Shown piece after piece: positions 6,762-7,651 of a stretch of DNA of 7,651 bases. The DNA is from Actinomycetota bacterium (GTDB lineage Bacteria > Actinomycetota > Actinomycetes > Nanopelagicales > Nanopelagicaceae): positions 1-7,651 of the forward strand of contig RGOY01000054.1 in assembly GCA_010028225.1 (NCBI GenBank), written 5' to 3'. The position numbers were made by a program, and so were the translations under genes. The stretch's first letter is position 1. The number at the start of each line of letters is the position of its first letter. The notes beneath the pieces were generated by a model that searched no databases, was not told the DNA's origin, and saw only the letters and a program-made list of their open reading frames with translations.

Positions 6762-6779
6762 TCACCCCAAATGGGGTGA
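6762..6779 (+). promoter_or_regulatory. Perfect 7-bp-arm palindrome at the start of the leader
   Basis: TCACCCC-AAAT-GGGGTGA has two perfectly complementary 7-base arms around a 4-base centre. It begins about 3 bases after the predicted transcription start. It could be an operator just downstream of the promoter, or a stable hairpin at the 5' end of the mRNA that protects it or controls translation. It resembles the C4-A6T-G4 element 84 bases upstream. Confidence 0.5.
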
Positions 6780-6806
6780 TTCCGTGTGCATCAGATGAGG
6801 TTCGAG

Positions 6807-7499
6807 ATGTCTATGTTGCAGTCGCCGCTCAGCGGGCGAGTGCGCACGGGTTTTGGTGGTGCAAGACGGCACAAGTCGAAAATTCTTTTTGGTACGGCAG
6901 TCATTGCCTTCGTTCCATTTCTTCTCTCGACTTTCGCGGCCAGCGTAACTGTAGGAAGCGGAACACTTGAGTTTGGCCAAGGTTCCCAGCAAGCAGTCGC
7001 ATGTGATGAAGTCGTGTACGTAGCCCTCAGTCAAGAGTGGCATTCATCGCCTCAACCTAATGATCCCTCTTACGGTTTCTTCAGAATCAAGTCAGTCACC
7101 GTCTCTAATCTTGACCTTCTAACGTGCCGAGATAAAAAACTTCGGGTCCGGCTCATCGATGTCAATGGACAAGAGATCCAAATTGGTGGAGCAGCAGGTG
7201 CGAAAGTCTTACAAATTATTTTGCCTAATAGTGACTCTCCCATAAACAGCAGTGACCCAGTCGCGCTTCGACTCACTTACCTCACTGGTGGTGGTGAGGT
7301 AATCACTGGAACAGTCAACGCAAGTGTTGCGGTGTCAGTATCAGGGACTTCTATCTACGATGGAAGTGTCCTGACTGCTCAATCAGCCGATGTAACTTTC
7401 TATCTTGATCCGACTGCACAGACAGTGAATGTCAACGGACAAACAGTGGGAAGAACTACTGTTGAAACTATGAATAATCCAAAACCTATGAATAGTTGA
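6807..7499 (+). CDS. Secreted or anchored beta-rich protein of unknown function
   Basis: The protein has 230 residues from the ATG at 6807, chosen because GAGG (6797-6800) lies 6 bases upstream. An in-frame GTG at 6786 or ATG at 6795 would add 7 or 4 residues but lacks such a site. The N-terminus is a signal sequence: basic RRHKSK, then FGTAVIAFVPFLLSTFAAS, with possible cleavage near A44/A45 or retention as an anchor. The mature part is beta-rich, with many Val/Thr/Ser/Gly and two cysteines (C66 in ACDEV, C107 in LTCRD) that could pair. The pattern LEFGQG...ACD, then VSNLD...C, recalls hypothetical secreted proteins of freshwater Actinobacteria; this is memory, unverified. Function is unknown. 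It has its own promoter candidate, downstream of another envelope protein gene. Confidence 0.8.
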   Translation: MSMLQSPLSGRVRTGFGGARRHKSKILFGTAVIAFVPFLLSTFAASVTVGSGTLEFGQGSQQAVACDEVVYVALSQEWHSSPQPNDPSYGFFRIKSVTVSNLDLLTCRDKKLRVRLIDVNGQEIQIGGAAGAKVLQIILPNSDSPINSSDPVALRLTYLTGGGEVITGTVNASVAVSVSGTSIYDGSVLTAQSADVTFYLDPTAQTVNVNGQTVGRTTVETMNNPKPMNS

Positions 7500-7651
7500 A
7501 ATGTAAATTCTTTTTCTTTCACTCGCTTACTCAACGCTTTTTTCTTTTTCCGGATAGTTACATTTATTTTTCCAATCGATAAAAAAACATAAATCTCATG
7601 AGACATTTTTCTGGACATTCGCTCCACTTTTCGGTTGAATCACGGAGTGGT
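7500..7651. other. T-rich gene-free end of window
   Basis: These 152 bases hold no gene I can support. The + strand is rich in T, with runs at 7511-7515, 7538-7543, 7545-7549 and 7606-7610. AATGTAA (7500-7506) and TTACATT (7558-7564) are complementary but 51 bases apart. TCTCATGAGA (7594-7603) is a perfect 10-base palindrome. GGAG at 7644-7647 could be the Shine-Dalgarno site of a gene starting just past the window. No canonical stem followed by a T-run is visible. Confidence 0.5.

Noticed and set aside
6786..6806. GTG at 6786 as the start of the secreted-protein gene
   Set aside because: It has no Shine-Dalgarno site, whereas the ATG at 6807 has GAGG at the right distance; the extra residues add nothing to the signal sequence. 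It remains possible.
6807..7499. TasA/camelysin-type matrix protein
   Set aside because: The signal region followed by a Gly/Ser beta start is faintly similar, but the expected GTxAxF-type motif is absent.
7400..7627. A - strand 75-codon frame covering the T-rich end
   Set aside because: It overlaps the 3' end of a well-supported + strand gene, its first part is a Lys-rich translation of T-tracts, and it has no convincing start signal.
1..7651. CRISPR array, tRNA, rRNA or insertion sequence
   Set aside because: I saw no regularly spaced direct repeats, no cloverleaf-like T-loop motif, no transposase and no terminal inverted repeats.

Overview
The window looks like chromosomal DNA from a planktonic actinobacterium of moderate G+C (roughly half by eye). 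The evidence is the actinobacterial-type dapA, RNase J and FtsK sequences in the order dapA - rnj - ftsK, a gene order known from Actinobacteria. Several genes lack a Shine-Dalgarno site but have a TANNNT box just upstream, as expected for leaderless actinobacterial mRNAs. The modest G+C and the style of the secreted proteins suggest a freshwater lineage such as the Nanopelagicales (acI); this placement is an inference from memory.

Layout: the 3' end of dapA (1-311), a complete RNase J gene (347-2029) and a complete ftsK (2080-4392) form the housekeeping half on the + strand. Convergent to ftsK, on the - strand, is a tightly coupled pair (5758-5000, then 5003-4419). The first gene encodes a two-helix membrane protein with a long helical cytoplasmic tail. 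The second encodes a single-helix protein whose membrane segment carries a MotB-type W-x-Y-A-D motif, followed by a Gly/Ser linker and a degenerate OmpA-like domain. Divergent from the pair, on the + strand, are two unrecognised envelope proteins: a membrane-anchored one (5856-6671) and a secreted or anchored beta-rich one (6807-7499). The last 152 bases are T-rich and hold no gene I can support.

How it fits together: DapA makes a precursor of lysine and diaminopimelate, RNase J matures and degrades RNA, and FtsK pumps DNA and resolves chromosomes at the septum. The - strand pair is the most interesting part. It has the gene order and plug motif of the 5:2 ion-driven rotary motors (MotAB, ExbBD, TolQR, ZorAB), but its A-like subunit is small and atypical. 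None of the ZorC/D/E effectors lies beside it, nor any flagellar or Ton genes. I read it as a candidate uncharacterised motor-like envelope system inserted after ftsK. Its promoter appears leaderless, with a perfect palindrome filling most of the -35/-10 spacer.
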